46,094 nt of DNA, from positions 224,748-270,841 of the forward strand of contig NZ_KB893315.1 in the NCBI RefSeq assembly GCF_000374045.1, in the 5' to 3' direction. Of the stretch, positions 1 to 9,420 are shown one piece after another (the stretch's first letter is position 1; each line of letters begins with the position of its first letter). Made by a program: the position numbers and the translations under genes. The stretch is from Segetibacter koreensis DSM 18137 (lineage in GTDB: Bacteria > Bacteroidota > Bacteroidia > Chitinophagales > Chitinophagaceae). Below the pieces are notes generated by a model, which searched no databases, was not told the origin of the DNA, and saw nothing but the letters and a program-made list of their open reading frames with translations.

Positions 1-659
1 TCTGTGTCAGCAGCGTCAGCGCTAATAGTAACTGATGCAGGGGCACCGATACTTGCATTAGCAACAGGACTTGTAAGGCTTACAGAAGGCGCAACATTTG
101 GATTGTACACAGAAAAGGCAATAGCTGTAGAAGTAGTAACAGCTGAACTGTCGTCAGTAGCTTTTGCTGTGATAGAATATCTTCCTTTAGGTACATTGTT
201 CCAGGTAAAAGTATAAGGCTTTACAGTTGCGGTTCCAAGCAGAGTATCATTATTATAAAATTGAACTTTCTTTACTGTACCATCTGTATCAGCGGCATCA
301 GCGCTAAGAGTAATTGATGCAGGTGCACCAATACTTGCATTAGCAACAGGACTTGTAAGACTTACAGAAGGTGCAACATTTGGAACGTATACAGATACGG
401 CAACAGCATCAGAAGTTGCAACAAGTGAGTCATTATCAGTTGCTTTTGCTATGATAAAGTAGGTTCCGGCTGGAGCCTTACTCCAGGTGAAGGTATAAGG
501 ACTTGCAGTAGCAGTTCCTAACAATGTATCGCCATTATAAAAATCTACCTTACTTACTGTACCATCACTGTCAACGGCAGCGGCACTGAAAGTAACTGAT
601 GAAGTCGAAGCGAAGTTTGTATAAGCTGCGGGGATGGCTAGACTTACAACCGGAGCTTT
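1..659 (-). repeat. Tandem 282-bp repeat encoding Ig-like domains
   Basis: Three in-frame units of 282 bp (94 codons) lie at 378-659, 96-377 and 1-95 (cut by the edge). The middle and edge copies share almost the same sequence, for example the stretch around 33-100 matches 315-382 with only a few substitutions. The unit at 378-659 is clearly more diverged. Each unit has the pattern D-x-DGTVxxVxFYNxDTLLGTAT...PYTFTW. Near-identity suggests a recent duplication inside the gene, and the true copy number beyond the edge is unknown. Confidence 0.85.
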
Positions 660-3077
660 GCCATCTTTAATCAATATTGCCGACTCGTAAGGCTGCAGTT
701 TGATACTGCTTAAATATTTATTATTTTTCACATCTACGTACTTTCCATCTAAAGGAACAATTTTGTTTACCGGGTTTGGGTTAAATACAAACCTTATCGA
801 GTCATCAGGATTTGTTACAGTAGCTTCTACCTCAAATAACTGTATATTATCAAGGTAGTAAGAACTTTGAGCATCGACAAATAACACTACAGAGCCGTTT
901 GCCTCATCTTGTGAAGGAGTAAATACCATTTCATTTTCGCTTCGCGCTATGCTTACCGTCCTGATCTGGTTTGTCGTCAGAGGCTTATAAGAACCAGTAG
1001 ATGATGCTCTTAAATAGGCACCTATACTCATACTGGACGAACCTTTTAAGCTATATTTTAAAATATAATTTTTATTAGCAGAAAGAGTTCCTACCCCCAT
1101 TACAATAGAAGAACTTTTCGCTGATGGTGCAACCTCTAAATAGCCTCCATCTAATAATCCAGAATTTCCCCATGTTAAAGTGCAACTGTTTGGAAATGCT
1201 TTTTTAATATCAGTACTGGCACTAAAACTTCCATAAGGAAACTTATTTGAACCTATAAGAGAGTTAAATGTATATGGAGAAATCTGCTTAGCACTTCGTT
1301 TTGAAGCCGGATCAAGGCTAGATTGTGTTTTCCATCCCTCCAGATCAAGGTTAACTAAAGTCTCACCTGACGAATTAGCATAAATAGTATTCGAAATAAC
1401 GGTTTTATCATCAATTGGTCTAGCATAATAATTACTATCGAGTCTCCCTAAACTATTTATATCACTGTTATCAAATTTACTTACAATAGCAGAAACCGGC
1501 TGGTTTGATGTTTTAGAAAAGAATATATTGTTAGTAATTGTATTGTTTCTGAAGCCGCTGGGTATATTATGCTGCATATGAAGCTGCCCGTGGCCATTAT
1601 TAAATAAAGTGTTGTTTTTTACAATAACATCCCTCGCATTATTTAGAAAAAGTCCCTTGTTAGAATTAGCAATAGTATTACCGGCAATTTCTACCCCATT
1701 TACCAATCCATCCATATAAATGCCTTCAGCAGAAGAATTAGTTGTATTTGCACCTGCCCCCGCTCCTATACCATTTAATACTATATTGCCTGTTACTTTT
1801 CTTCCGTAATTTGTAACATCAGAGTTATTATAGGTATAAATTCCGCCTCCATCATCTTTTACAAAACAAAAGCTATCGATATAATTATTCTTAACTATGC
1901 AAGAATCGCCGCCCATTTGTATGCCAATGAAACCGGAATTAATAACCTGGTTATATTCTGCGATTGAGCTTTTATTAACCCTGATGCCTGCACCCTGTCC
2001 CTCGCCGCTTTGACCCATACCCGGTACAGCATATGAATTTCTTATGATATTATTTCTTACAATAGCATAAGGGTTTGAAGTACCCACTGATATGCCATTG
2101 TTATAAGAATTTGAAACAGCACAGTTTTCAATCTTGAAATATGAATGATTTGAAACATTTACCCCATCTATTCCTGAAAATAAAACATTACAATTGCTAA
2201 ACTGAAAATTGTTACCACTATTAATGTCCACGGTATTTTTATTTCCACCCTTTAAAGTTAAATTGTTAACTACAACATAACTTCTATTAGATGAATATAT
2301 AACGTAGTCAATGGCACTGGCGGTAACTTTGCAAGATGAGGGAGATTTTTCTCCAAAGTAAACGCTTACTTTTTTAGCGGCTTTGTCATAATACCACTCG
2401 CCAAACTGGTCGAGGGTTTTAATGCTGTTTTGAATAAAATAACCGAAGTTATTGTTAGGTTCTGAAATACCTGAATAATATAGAGTGTTTCCTGAATGAG
2501 ATGTAATTACAGACCTGTTTAATAACCAATGTGCAGGACGTGTTACTAATTCAGCGCCTGTCCAATTCGGGTCAGATGATAATTCATTATCAGTTATAGA
2601 TGTTTTGCCGGAATGAGATTCAAGGGTTAAATAATCTGTATTAGGATAACGGCCCATCGGCTGCTGCTCGTCATTTAAAAGTAAAAGATTAAGATTTGAA
2701 CCTAAAGAGGCATTGTAGCTTTCGTAAATACCATTACCAACAGAAACCCAATTAGTTAGGGTAGTTAAACCAGTTATAACCGGTTTGTCACCTGTACCAT
2801 AAGCACCAATAACAATTGGTGAGCTTGCAGTTCCTGATTTATTTACAGTAATTGACCCGTAAAAGGTTTCACTACGATTAAATAAAACAGAGTCACTGGC
2901 TTGAAGGCTGCTGAAATAACTGTTTAGTTTACCTATTGTCTTCCATGGAGTGGAAGGATTTTGTGCCTGGGCTGCAGTTCTGGAATCATCACCGGAAACT
3001 GTTGAAAAATAATAATTAGTTGCCCTCGCAGAATGTAAGAAGAAGACAAATAATAATAGTGTAAAAAGGTTTTTCAT
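1..3077 (-). CDS. Secreted right-handed beta-helix protein with tandem Ig-like domains (3' end outside window)
   Basis: An open frame of 1025 codons runs from an ATG at 3077 to the left edge without a stop, so the C-terminus is missing. The N-terminus is a clear signal peptide (MKNLFTLLLFVFFLHSARA, then TNYYF). Residues about 20-110 hold the DSVLFNRSETFYGSI type start common to parallel beta-helix proteins. Residues about 250-560 are rich in N-x-I/V repeats (for example NNIIRNSY, GNTIANSNKGLF, NNTLFNNGH), typical of pectate-lyase-like beta-helices. A further region resembling a jelly-roll carbohydrate module follows. From residue 807 there are Ig-like domains of 94 residues (bacterial Ig, Big_7-like), two complete and a third cut by the edge. 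The role is probably extracellular polysaccharide binding or cleavage; catalytic residues cannot be assigned. A type IX sorting domain may lie beyond the edge (inference). Confidence 0.85.
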   Translation of the reverse strand, partial: MKNLFTLLLFVFFLHSARATNYYFSTVSGDDSRTAAQAQNPSTPWKTIGKLNSYFSSLQASDSVLFNRSETFYGSITVNKSGTASSPIVIGAYGTGDKPVITGLTTLTNWVSVGNGIYESYNASLGSNLNLLLLNDEQQPMGRYPNTDYLTLESHSGKTSITDNELSSDPNWTGAELVTRPAHWLLNRSVITSHSGNTLYYSGISEPNNNFGYFIQNSIKTLDQFGEWYYDKAAKKVSVYFGEKSPSSCKVTASAIDYVIYSSNRSYVVVNNLTLKGGNKNTVDINSGNNFQFSNCNVLFSGIDGVNVSNHSYFKIENCAVSNSYNNGISVGTSNPYAIVRNNIIRNSYAVPGMGQSGEGQGAGIRVNKSSIAEYNQVINSGFIGIQMGGDSCIVKNNYIDSFCFVKDDGGGIYTYNNSDVTNYGRKVTGNIVLNGIGAGAGANTTNSSAEGIYMDGLVNGVEIAGNTIANSNKGLFLNNARDVIVKNNTLFNNGHGQLHMQHNIPSGFRNNTITNNIFFSKTSNQPVSAIVSKFDNSDINSLGRLDSNYYARPIDDKTVISNTIYANSSGETLVNLDLEGWKTQSSLDPASKRSAKQISPYTFNSLIGSNKFPYGSFSASTDIKKAFPNSCTLTWGNSGLLDGGYLEVAPSAKSSSIVMGVGTLSANKNYILKYSLKGSSSMSIGAYLRASSTGSYKPLTTNQIRTVSIARSENEMVFTPSQDEANGSVVLFVDAQSSYYLDNIQLFEVEATVTNPDDSIRFVFNPNPVNKIVPLDGKYVDVKNNKYLSSIKLQPYESAILIKDGKAPVVSLAIPAAYTNFASTSSVTFSAAAVDSDGTVSKVDFYNGDTLLGTATASPYTFTWSKAPAGTYFIIAKATDNDSLVATSDAVAVSVYVPNVAPSVSLTSPVANASIGAPASITLSADAADTDGTVKKVQFYNNDTLLGTATVKPYTFTWNNVPKGRYSITAKATDDSSAVTTSTAIAFSVYNPNVAPSVSLTSPVANASIGAPASVTISADAADT

Positions 3078-3570
3078 AAAATTTGTATTGGATATATTAA
3101 TGAAGCTTGAATACTGGATTACAGTGATATAAGCGTTCCAATAAAAATTTTATTATCCTAAAAAACCAATGATGACCTTTGCGGGTATGGATTTGTCTTT
3201 ATGTAGTCAGCGAAAGTATTTAGGGATAAAACGAATACATAAAAAGAATTTTAAAGAAAAATTCATTAAAAAAAAACATCTCGCCTCTAATGTTTTTAAC
3301 CGCTAACAAGTGGTGATCAGAAAGGAATAAGCTCGAAAAAGATATACTTACTATATACCGTTATTACATATTTATTGAGGCTTTCTGGATTTGACATAAT
3401 AAAAGTAAAAACAGAATTGGTGGAGGATTTTTTTGAATGAATTACAACAATTATAAAAAGACAAACTAAAGTATGAGCTTCTCTGTAAAATTGGAATCAG
3501 AAAAAATTCTTCAATTAATATTCATTACCCGATTTTTGAAAATCATTATCTTTCCATTAAACGAAGCCCC
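3078..3570. other. Intergenic region between divergent genes
   Basis: This 493-bp AT-rich stretch separates the beta-helix gene (minus) from the DUF4142 gene (plus), so it must hold both promoters. I see no full TAnnTTTG element; TATCTTTC just before the DUF4142 gene (near 3548) and TACTTTCG on the minus strand (near 3210) are only near matches. No small gene, RNA gene or strong hairpin is apparent. Confidence 0.5.
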
Positions 3571-4098
3571 ATGAATATTGCAAAACTGTTAGGAGCATCT
3601 CTTATAACTGCTATAACTATTTTGTCGTGCAAAAAAGAAAATAATATTAACCTCAACAATCAATTAAATGATGCTGATAAGAATTTTATTGTGGTGGCCA
3701 GTAATAGTAATTCGTTCGAGATACAGTCGGCAAAGATTGCAGTTTCAAAAACTAGGGACTCTGTAGTGTTATCATTTGCCCAGCAATTACTTACTACTCA
3801 TACAAATGCACAAAGTGATCTTAAGATTATGGGTACAGTAGTTGGGTTTAGTGTTAGAGATTCAATTGACGCTGCTCATCAAACAATTATTGGGCAACTA
3901 GATACATTAACAGGAAGAAGTCTTGACTCAACCTATATTCATACTCAACTGCTGGAGCAAAAGGCTTTCATGAACCTTTTTACCGATGAAGTGAAAAATG
4001 GCCAGCAAATGAATGTGAAAGCGTATGCTAACACTATTCTTCAAAATATCCAGGTTGATTACCAAAGAGCAGACAGTATAGCTACTGCTTTTTTTTAG
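3571..4098 (+). CDS. DUF4142-family lipoprotein
   Basis: This 175-residue protein starts with a lipoprotein signal (lipobox ILSC, cysteine at residue 20) followed by a short polar linker. The rest is alpha-helical and matches the DUF4142 pattern: an early D-x-x-F-I-x-x-A, a central S-F-A-Q-x-L-x-x-x-H segment and a final helix with YANTIL. DUF4142 proteins are ferritin-like four-helix bundles of unknown function exported to the envelope; here the protein is predicted to be membrane-anchored. The stop lies 9 bp from the stop of the convergent rlmB gene, leaving no room for a separate terminator. Function beyond the family is not known. Confidence 0.8.
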   Translation: MNIAKLLGASLITAITILSCKKENNINLNNQLNDADKNFIVVASNSNSFEIQSAKIAVSKTRDSVVLSFAQQLLTTHTNAQSDLKIMGTVVGFSVRDSIDAAHQTIIGQLDTLTGRSLDSTYIHTQLLEQKAFMNLFTDEVKNGQQMNVKAYANTILQNIQVDYQRADSIATAFF

Positions 4099-4107
4099 TT
4101 ATACATC

Positions 4108-4878
4108 TTAAATCATTCTTTGCTTCATTGCTTCATATAAAATCATTCCTGCCGCTACCGATACGTTCAGAGATTCGAAATCTCCCTTCATCGGTATTTT
4201 AAATTGCTCATCGCAGATTCTTATTAATGCAGGAAAAATCCCTTTGTCTTCACTGCCCATTACAATTGCACACGGTTCTGCAAAACTTAGGTCAAAAATG
4301 TTTTTTTCTGCTTTCATTTCGCTGGCAAATACCTTTATACCGTTCAAATGCAATTCGTCAACAGCTTTCATCAGGCTATTCACCCGGCAAACTGCCACTT
4401 TTTCCAAAGCACCTGCAGATGTTGCGATGGCATCTTCGTTTAAAGCCCCTACCCCCCTATCAGGAATAATGATAGCTTGAACACCAGTGCAAAGGGCAGT
4501 TCTTGCCAGTGCCCCAATGTTCCGTACGTCTGTTATACCATCCAAAATTAAGAATAGTGGAGTTTCTCCTTTATCTACAACGAAAGATATTATCTCTTGC
4601 AGATCGTGGTATTGAATTTTCGATATTACAGCTACACAACCTTCATGATTACTTACGTTGAAGCCATTTAATTTTTCAACAGGTACTTTATTTATGGGTA
4701 TTTTATTTTCCTCAGCCAGTTTTTTTATTTCCTCAATCACTTCTCCATGTATGGTACTAACGAGGAAAATTCTTTCTAACTGCTTGCCTTGTTGTATTGC
4801 TTCAATCACTTTATTACGACCGACTATTAAAGTGTTCTTTTTGGGGCGAGGCTTATGTTGCTGGTTTCGAAAATTCAT
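4108..4878 (-). CDS. rlmB: 23S rRNA (guanosine-2'-O-)-methyltransferase, TrmH/SpoU family (RlmB-like)
   Basis: The 256-residue protein has an N-terminal substrate-binding domain beginning near NTLIVGRNKVIEAIQQGK and a C-terminal SPOUT (knotted) methylase domain. The three SpoU motifs are present: NIGALARTALCTGVQAIIIP (motif 1 with its asparagine and arginine), IVMGSEDKGI (motif 2) and IPMKGDFESLNVSVAAG (motif 3). RlmB uses SAM to 2'-O-methylate G2251 in the peptidyl-transferase loop of 23S rRNA. Length is normal for the family. It lies downstream of metK and a Nudix gene on the same strand, so the enzyme that makes SAM and a user of SAM are near each other. Assignment to RlmB rather than another TrmH-family target is by overall similarity. 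Confidence 0.88.
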   Translation of the reverse strand: MNFRNQQHKPRPKKNTLIVGRNKVIEAIQQGKQLERIFLVSTIHGEVIEEIKKLAEENKIPINKVPVEKLNGFNVSNHEGCVAVISKIQYHDLQEIISFVVDKGETPLFLILDGITDVRNIGALARTALCTGVQAIIIPDRGVGALNEDAIATSAGALEKVAVCRVNSLMKAVDELHLNGIKVFASEMKAEKNIFDLSFAEPCAIVMGSEDKGIFPALIRICDEQFKIPMKGDFESLNVSVAAGMILYEAMKQRMI

Positions 4879-5007
4879 AGTAACAAATTAAAAGTGAGAG
4901 ATTATATTAGGAGCAATTATTTTTATAATTCAATAGGTTAAAAAATTCAGATTGACTAAAGTCAAAGACATGACAACCAAAATCGACAGTGATACTTAAT
5001 TTTATGT

Positions 5008-5577
5008 TTAGCCCGCTTTACTTAATTTTCCCTCAAGTAATAAGATCTTTACTTTTAAAATAGCAGCTACTGCAAGTGAATCTGTAATAATTCCCTTTTC
5101 AACCATTTGATAAGCTTCTTCGAAAGGCACTTTTTTTACAACAAGTTGCTCTGTATCTTCCGGCATAGCTTCTTCCTGTTTTAATTTTCTTGCCAGGAAA
5201 ATGGCACCATGCTCATCACACACGGAATTCGAAAGATGAAAGTCTGATATTTTTGTCCATTCTTCTGCCACCAAACCGGTTTCTTCTTTCAACTCACGTT
5301 TAGCAGATTCTAAAATATCAACACCATGAGGTCCTCCTCCTTCTGGTATTTCCCAACTGTATTGGTCTAAAGTAAATCTAAATTGGCCGACCAGGTAGGT
5401 GTTCAAATCTTCATCAAGGGGAATAATACCTATGGCGAGGTTTTTAAAATGAACTTTTCCATAAATACCCTTTCCGCCGGAAGGATTAATAACATCAAAC
5501 TCTGTGACGTTTATCCAGGGATTGTCGTAGATTTTTCTTTCTGCCAGGACTTTCCACAGATTATGTTTTTCATCCAT
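5008..5577 (-). CDS. Nudix hydrolase, ADP-ribose pyrophosphatase-like
   Basis: The 189-residue protein has the layout of the ADP-ribose pyrophosphatase group: an N-terminal beta-rich part (DNPWINVTEFDVINPSG), then FTLDQYSWEIPEGG and a Nudix helix with RELKEETGL. The metal-binding core REL-x-EE-x-GL is intact. The more upstream glutamate of the textbook box (GX5EX7REUXEEXGU) is replaced by valine (GPHGVDILES), while an extra EIPEGG glutamate is close by. Expected activity is hydrolysis of a nucleoside diphosphate linked to X, probably ADP-ribose or a sugar nucleotide. It sits 70 bp downstream of metK and 129 bp upstream of rlmB on the same strand. Confidence 0.85.
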   Translation of the reverse strand: MDEKHNLWKVLAERKIYDNPWINVTEFDVINPSGGKGIYGKVHFKNLAIGIIPLDEDLNTYLVGQFRFTLDQYSWEIPEGGGPHGVDILESAKRELKEETGLVAEEWTKISDFHLSNSVCDEHGAIFLARKLKQEEAMPEDTEQLVVKKVPFEEAYQMVEKGIITDSLAVAAILKVKILLLEGKLSKAG

Positions 5578-5647
5578 GTCTTAAAAATAAAATAACCTCC
5601 GCATAAAGCAGGAGGTTGTAATATATTGAGATTGCTTAAAATTATAC

Positions 5648-6901
5648 TTAATTTATTCCAAACTCCGTCCTTATTGCATCTACATAATCCAGCTTTTCCC
5701 AAGTAAAAAGCTCAACCTCTATAGATTTAATTTCGCCTGTGGGGGTAGTAAATTGCTTTATTTTAACTTCCGGTTCACGGCCCATATGTCCGTAAGCCGC
5801 TGTTTCGCTATAAATAGGTGCTCTTAATTTTAGGCGTTGTTCAATAAAATATGGACGCATATCAAAAATGTGTTCAACCTTTTTTGCTATTTCTCCATCC
5901 GTCAATTTAACTTTCGCTGTTCCATAAGTATTTACATAAATACTTGTTGGTTTAGCGACTCCTATAGCATAAGATACCTGCACCAGTACTTCCTCACATA
6001 ACCCTGCAGCTACAAGGTTTTTTGCAATATGCCTTGTTGCGTAGGCAGCACTGCGGTCAACTTTAGAAGGATCTTTCCCACTAAATGCTCCGCCTCCATG
6101 GGCACCTTTACCACCGTAAGTATCCACAATTATTTTTCGACCTGTCAACCCTGTATCTCCGTGAGGTCCACCTATAACAAACTTACCGGTTGGGTTAATA
6201 TGATACTTAATATCACCAGAAAAAAGATGGGCGTATTTTTCGTATTTAGCCTTTACTCTGGGAATTAATATATTAATTACATCGCTCTTGATTTTTTCAA
6301 GCATCACTTCTTCAGCACCAAAGTCGTCGTGTTGTGTAGATATAACAATAGCGTCAATTCTTACCGGCCGGTTGTTATCATCGTATTCAAGGGTAACCTG
6401 GCTTTTTGCATCAGGTCGCAAATAACTGATGATATAATTTTCTCTTCTTAAAACTGCTAGTTCCATCAGTAGTTTATGAGCCAAATCGAGAGCCAGCGGC
6501 ATGTAAGAGTCCGTTTCGTTTGTTGCATAGCCAAACATCATTCCCTGGTCTCCTGCTCCCTGTTCCTCTTTATTCACTTTATCTACACCCTGGTTTATAT
6601 CAGCAGATTGTTCGTGTATTGCAGATAATACACCGCAACTATTTGCTTCAAACATATACTCGCTCTTGGTATAACCGATCTTACGAATTACTCCCCGTGC
6701 TATTTCCTGTACGTCAAGATAGGCTTTACTTTTAACTTCGCCTGCAAGTACAACCTGCCCCGTTGTCACGAGGGTTTCGCATGCTACTTTGCTATTAGGA
6801 TCAAAGGCAAGAAAGTTGTCGATGAGTGCATCGCTGACCTGGTCCGCTACTTTATCCGGGTGTCCTTCAGACACGCTCTCAGAAGTAAATAAATAAGGCA
6901 T
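5648..6901 (-). CDS. metK: S-adenosylmethionine synthetase
   Basis: This 417-residue protein makes S-adenosylmethionine from methionine and ATP. It starts with the canonical [11 protein letters not shown] signature (residues 7-17, ATP binding), has [12 protein letters not shown] at 115-126 (MAT signature 1) and [19 protein letters not shown] around residue 270 (MAT signature 2). The length is slightly more than the roughly 385-residue E. coli enzyme, with the extra residues near the C-terminus ([20 protein letters not shown]), as is common in Bacteroidota. The ATG is preceded by a promoter-like TATCTTTG at 6945-6952, giving a leader of about 40 nt. I saw no SAM riboswitch in the 69-bp gap upstream. 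Confidence 0.97.
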   Translation of the reverse strand: MPYLFTSESVSEGHPDKVADQVSDALIDNFLAFDPNSKVACETLVTTGQVVLAGEVKSKAYLDVQEIARGVIRKIGYTKSEYMFEANSCGVLSAIHEQSADINQGVDKVNKEEQGAGDQGMMFGYATNETDSYMPLALDLAHKLLMELAVLRRENYIISYLRPDAKSQVTLEYDDNNRPVRIDAIVISTQHDDFGAEEVMLEKIKSDVINILIPRVKAKYEKYAHLFSGDIKYHINPTGKFVIGGPHGDTGLTGRKIIVDTYGGKGAHGGGAFSGKDPSKVDRSAAYATRHIAKNLVAAGLCEEVLVQVSYAIGVAKPTSIYVNTYGTAKVKLTDGEIAKKVEHIFDMRPYFIEQRLKLRAPIYSETAAYGHMGREPEVKIKQFTTPTGEIKSIEVELFTWEKLDYVDAIRTEFGIN

Positions 6902-6944
6902 AGATTATAAAATAAAAAACTGTAAAATATTTTTAAAATGGCAG

Positions 6945-6952
6945 CAAAGATA
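6945..6952 (-). promoter_or_regulatory. Bacteroidota -7 promoter element for metK
   Basis: The minus strand reads TATCTTTG, an exact match to the TAnnTTTG consensus, about 43 bp before the metK ATG. No good TTG is seen at the -33 position, so the call rests on one box and its position. Confidence 0.5.
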
Positions 6953-6970
6953 AGGGTTGAGCGAGTAATA

Positions 6971-8437
6971 TTATATCTTGGAAAATATTATCCGTAAACG
7001 CATTCTCAAAGGGCTCGCTTTCATTCCTCCACCCGCAAGCAAGATTCTTCCAATAGCAACATTATTAGCAATTGAAGGCATCAGGTAATAGGAAGACGCA
7101 GTTGTTGCAGGATAAGGAGCTGTGTACTTTAATGAGTCGTTCGATGGAGCGGACAACCGTAAGGTCAAATTAGGCTCTTTACGAGTTACTATCCCCTGAA
7201 CATAGCGACTGACGTCAAAAACATACCCATTTACCGTACCAAAATCAGGAATATTTTTTTGGATAACGTAGCCGCCAAACTGTGAAATATTAGCACCTGA
7301 AGTGGAATTAACAACAAAATCGTTAGGAATATTTATTTTTTGCTTGCTAATGCTATCATAACCACTAAGCAACAAATACCGGGGTGGAGCGAACATGTCT
7401 GAAGCAGATACATCAGGTGCCTGGTATACCGCCAGTTCTGCCCGGTGAATAATAGAATTTTGAAGACTGCTTAACCCGGGAATTTTTATAGTTGCAAAGG
7501 ATCCGGGAGAGGTTTGAATGAATAAAACGCTATCATTATTATCGTTATCTGACAGATTAGCTGCCAACTGCGAGCCGTTGTAATTACGCCTAATATAATT
7601 TGAACTTGCTGAAACAGGAATGGTTGATATATTGCCAGTGCTAAATCTGAAGTAGCTCACGGCAGTGCTTCTATTGGCAGAGTCAGGAATTTTATAATTG
7701 TAAAATAAAGCAAGCTTTGTATTGCTATCTAAAAGATTTACCCGGATCAAAGCATTGCCGGCACTTCCAGCAGCAGGGCCAACTGCAAATCCTTTAAAAT
7801 TTAAGCGAAATAAAGAATCATTTTCGTAGGCATTGCCTGCAGTCGAGTCATACTGTTTAATAAGTCTGTTCGCTAACTCACCGCTAAGCTTAATCCTAAT
7901 CTGGTTGCTTGCATTTTCCAACCCGTACTTAACAGAATCGTTAAATGTAGTGATATCTACAGTTTTAGAGCCTAAAATATTGCCGGTTGCAAATTGCCTG
8001 CTAACAGGGTAAGCTGAATCTTTTTTTAATGATTCTGTAAGTTCTCTTACTTCCCAGGTTTGAGGAACAGTAGTATCGCCAAACGAACCTTTATAGCTTA
8101 AAATAAGCACAGCAGAATCAGGAATAACTGAAGCCCCGCCAGGAAAGGAAAATTTGTAAGAGGTAGGTTTAAGTTCAAAAAAAGTTTGAGCTAAAGTTTT
8201 ACCAAACAAAGGATCATTATTAATAACACCTATAACATGATCGTCTGATTTATATACTTTTAAAGAATCATTTGTTGGATTGATAAAATCAGTGGAAATA
8301 ACATCGAGTGTAGTATCTAAAGTAGTGACCCCATCAATAGGAGGAATTAACCCGCTTCCGATGTTAGTAGTATCAATTTTAGTACAGGAAAAAATACAGA
8401 AAAGAACAGCAATAGCTATCCAACTAAGCTTACGCAT
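6971..8437 (-). CDS. DUF4270 family lipoprotein
   Basis: The 488-residue protein begins with a lipoprotein signal (IFSC, cysteine at residue 18). The mature part opens with the DUF4270 pattern (IGSGLIPPID, then SLKVYKSDDHVIGVINNDPLFG) and is rich in beta strands throughout, consistent with a surface or periplasmic beta protein. Function is unknown; the family is widespread in Bacteroidota and typically encoded beside a glycogen-synthase-like gene, as here. It starts 33 bp after the stop of that upstream gene, so the two probably form one transcript. Confidence 0.85.
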   Translation of the reverse strand: MRKLSWIAIAVLFCIFSCTKIDTTNIGSGLIPPIDGVTTLDTTLDVISTDFINPTNDSLKVYKSDDHVIGVINNDPLFGKTLAQTFFELKPTSYKFSFPGGASVIPDSAVLILSYKGSFGDTTVPQTWEVRELTESLKKDSAYPVSRQFATGNILGSKTVDITTFNDSVKYGLENASNQIRIKLSGELANRLIKQYDSTAGNAYENDSLFRLNFKGFAVGPAAGSAGNALIRVNLLDSNTKLALFYNYKIPDSANRSTAVSYFRFSTGNISTIPVSASSNYIRRNYNGSQLAANLSDNDNNDSVLFIQTSPGSFATIKIPGLSSLQNSIIHRAELAVYQAPDVSASDMFAPPRYLLLSGYDSISKQKINIPNDFVVNSTSGANISQFGGYVIQKNIPDFGTVNGYVFDVSRYVQGIVTRKEPNLTLRLSAPSNDSLKYTAPYPATTASSYYLMPSIANNVAIGRILLAGGGMKASPLRMRLRIIFSKI

Positions 8438-8470
8438 CTATTTGTTAAACATTAGGTTAAGGGGTAATTT

Positions 8471-9289
8471 TTACTTCGCCGCAAGGTCGCTATACAATTC
8501 TAAATACTCTGTTAAATCAGTATCCCATCCTTTAAAAGGAATTACCTTCTTTCCCTTAACTTTTGAAAATTCATCAACAAGTCTTTGATCAATATCTTCA
8601 GCCCCGAAGGTTATAGCATCAGCGTACATGGCTCCTCCTCTTTGCAGTGCATAATTTGTTGCACCCTTAAATACTTCAAGATCTTTTTCCTTTAAACTAT
8701 TGTGTATTATGGCTTTTTTTGCAAAGTCTTCTCCAAGCTTTTCTTCAAAAGTTGAACTTCCAATTGTATAAATAACTTTACTTTGAGCAAAAACAGGCTC
8801 TTTTTTATACACTGTTTTTAAATATAAAGGTATTAACCCGGTCATCCATCCACTGCAGTGAATAATCTCTGGAGGCCATCCAAACTTTTTTACTGTTTCC
8901 AAAGCACCTTTGCAAAAGAAAACTGTTCTCAAGTCGTTATCATCATACCATTGTTCTTCTTCATCGTTGAAAACATACTTTCTTTTAAAAAAATCTTCGT
9001 TATCAAGAAAGTAAACCTGTAATCTTGCATTGGGTAAAGAAGCTACTTTAATTTGTAAAGGATAATCATCATTGTCAACACTCACATTTATTCCCGATAG
9101 ACGAACCACTTCATGCAGGCGGTGTCTTCTCTCATTTACTGTTCCAAAACGTGGCATAATGCATCTTACCTCAAAACCTGCGTCATTGCTTTTTATTGCC
9201 AGTTTATTCACTATCTCCGCAAATTCGGTCAACTCTAAATAAGGTGACATTTCGTTAGCAATAAATAAAATTCTTTTCTTTGTTGACAT
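8471..9289 (-). CDS. Glycogen/starch synthase-like protein (GT5 N-terminal domain only)
   Basis: The 272-residue protein resembles the N-terminal half of GT5 glycogen synthases: RILFIANEMSPYLELTEFAEIV at residues 6-27, VRCIMPRFGTV, then PEIIHCSGWMTGLIPLYLKT in the middle, corresponding to the PDIVHxHDWxTGL region. It ends where the second Rossmann domain of a true synthase (about 480 residues in total) would begin. The ADP-glucose binding K-x-GG-L motif near the start is replaced by LELTEF. It is therefore unlikely to be an active glycogen synthase by itself. Bacteroidota genomes commonly carry such a protein between panC and DUF4270, as here, so this is probably an established form and not a fresh truncation. 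Its real role is unknown. Confidence 0.8.
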   Translation of the reverse strand: MSTKKRILFIANEMSPYLELTEFAEIVNKLAIKSNDAGFEVRCIMPRFGTVNERRHRLHEVVRLSGINVSVDNDDYPLQIKVASLPNARLQVYFLDNEDFFKRKYVFNDEEEQWYDDNDLRTVFFCKGALETVKKFGWPPEIIHCSGWMTGLIPLYLKTVYKKEPVFAQSKVIYTIGSSTFEEKLGEDFAKKAIIHNSLKEKDLEVFKGATNYALQRGGAMYADAITFGAEDIDQRLVDEFSKVKGKKVIPFKGWDTDLTEYLELYSDLAAK

Positions 9290-9334
9290 TATTCCGATTT
9301 GTTTTACTCGTTAACCCTTTAAAAAAAGAGTTGG

Positions 9335-9342
9335 CAAAGTTA
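9335..9342 (-). promoter_or_regulatory. Bacteroidota -7 promoter element for the glycogen-synthase-like/DUF4270 pair
   Basis: The minus strand reads TAACTTTG, an exact TAnnTTTG match, about 45 bp upstream of the ATG at 9289 in the divergent panC intergenic region. No TTG stands at a usual -33 distance. Confidence 0.5.
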
Positions 9343-9420
9343 AGGAATTTTATTAGAAATAGCAGAGACAAGGGCTTTAATGGCGATTTCCATAAGCTTT
9401 TATAACACAAACCTAAATAA

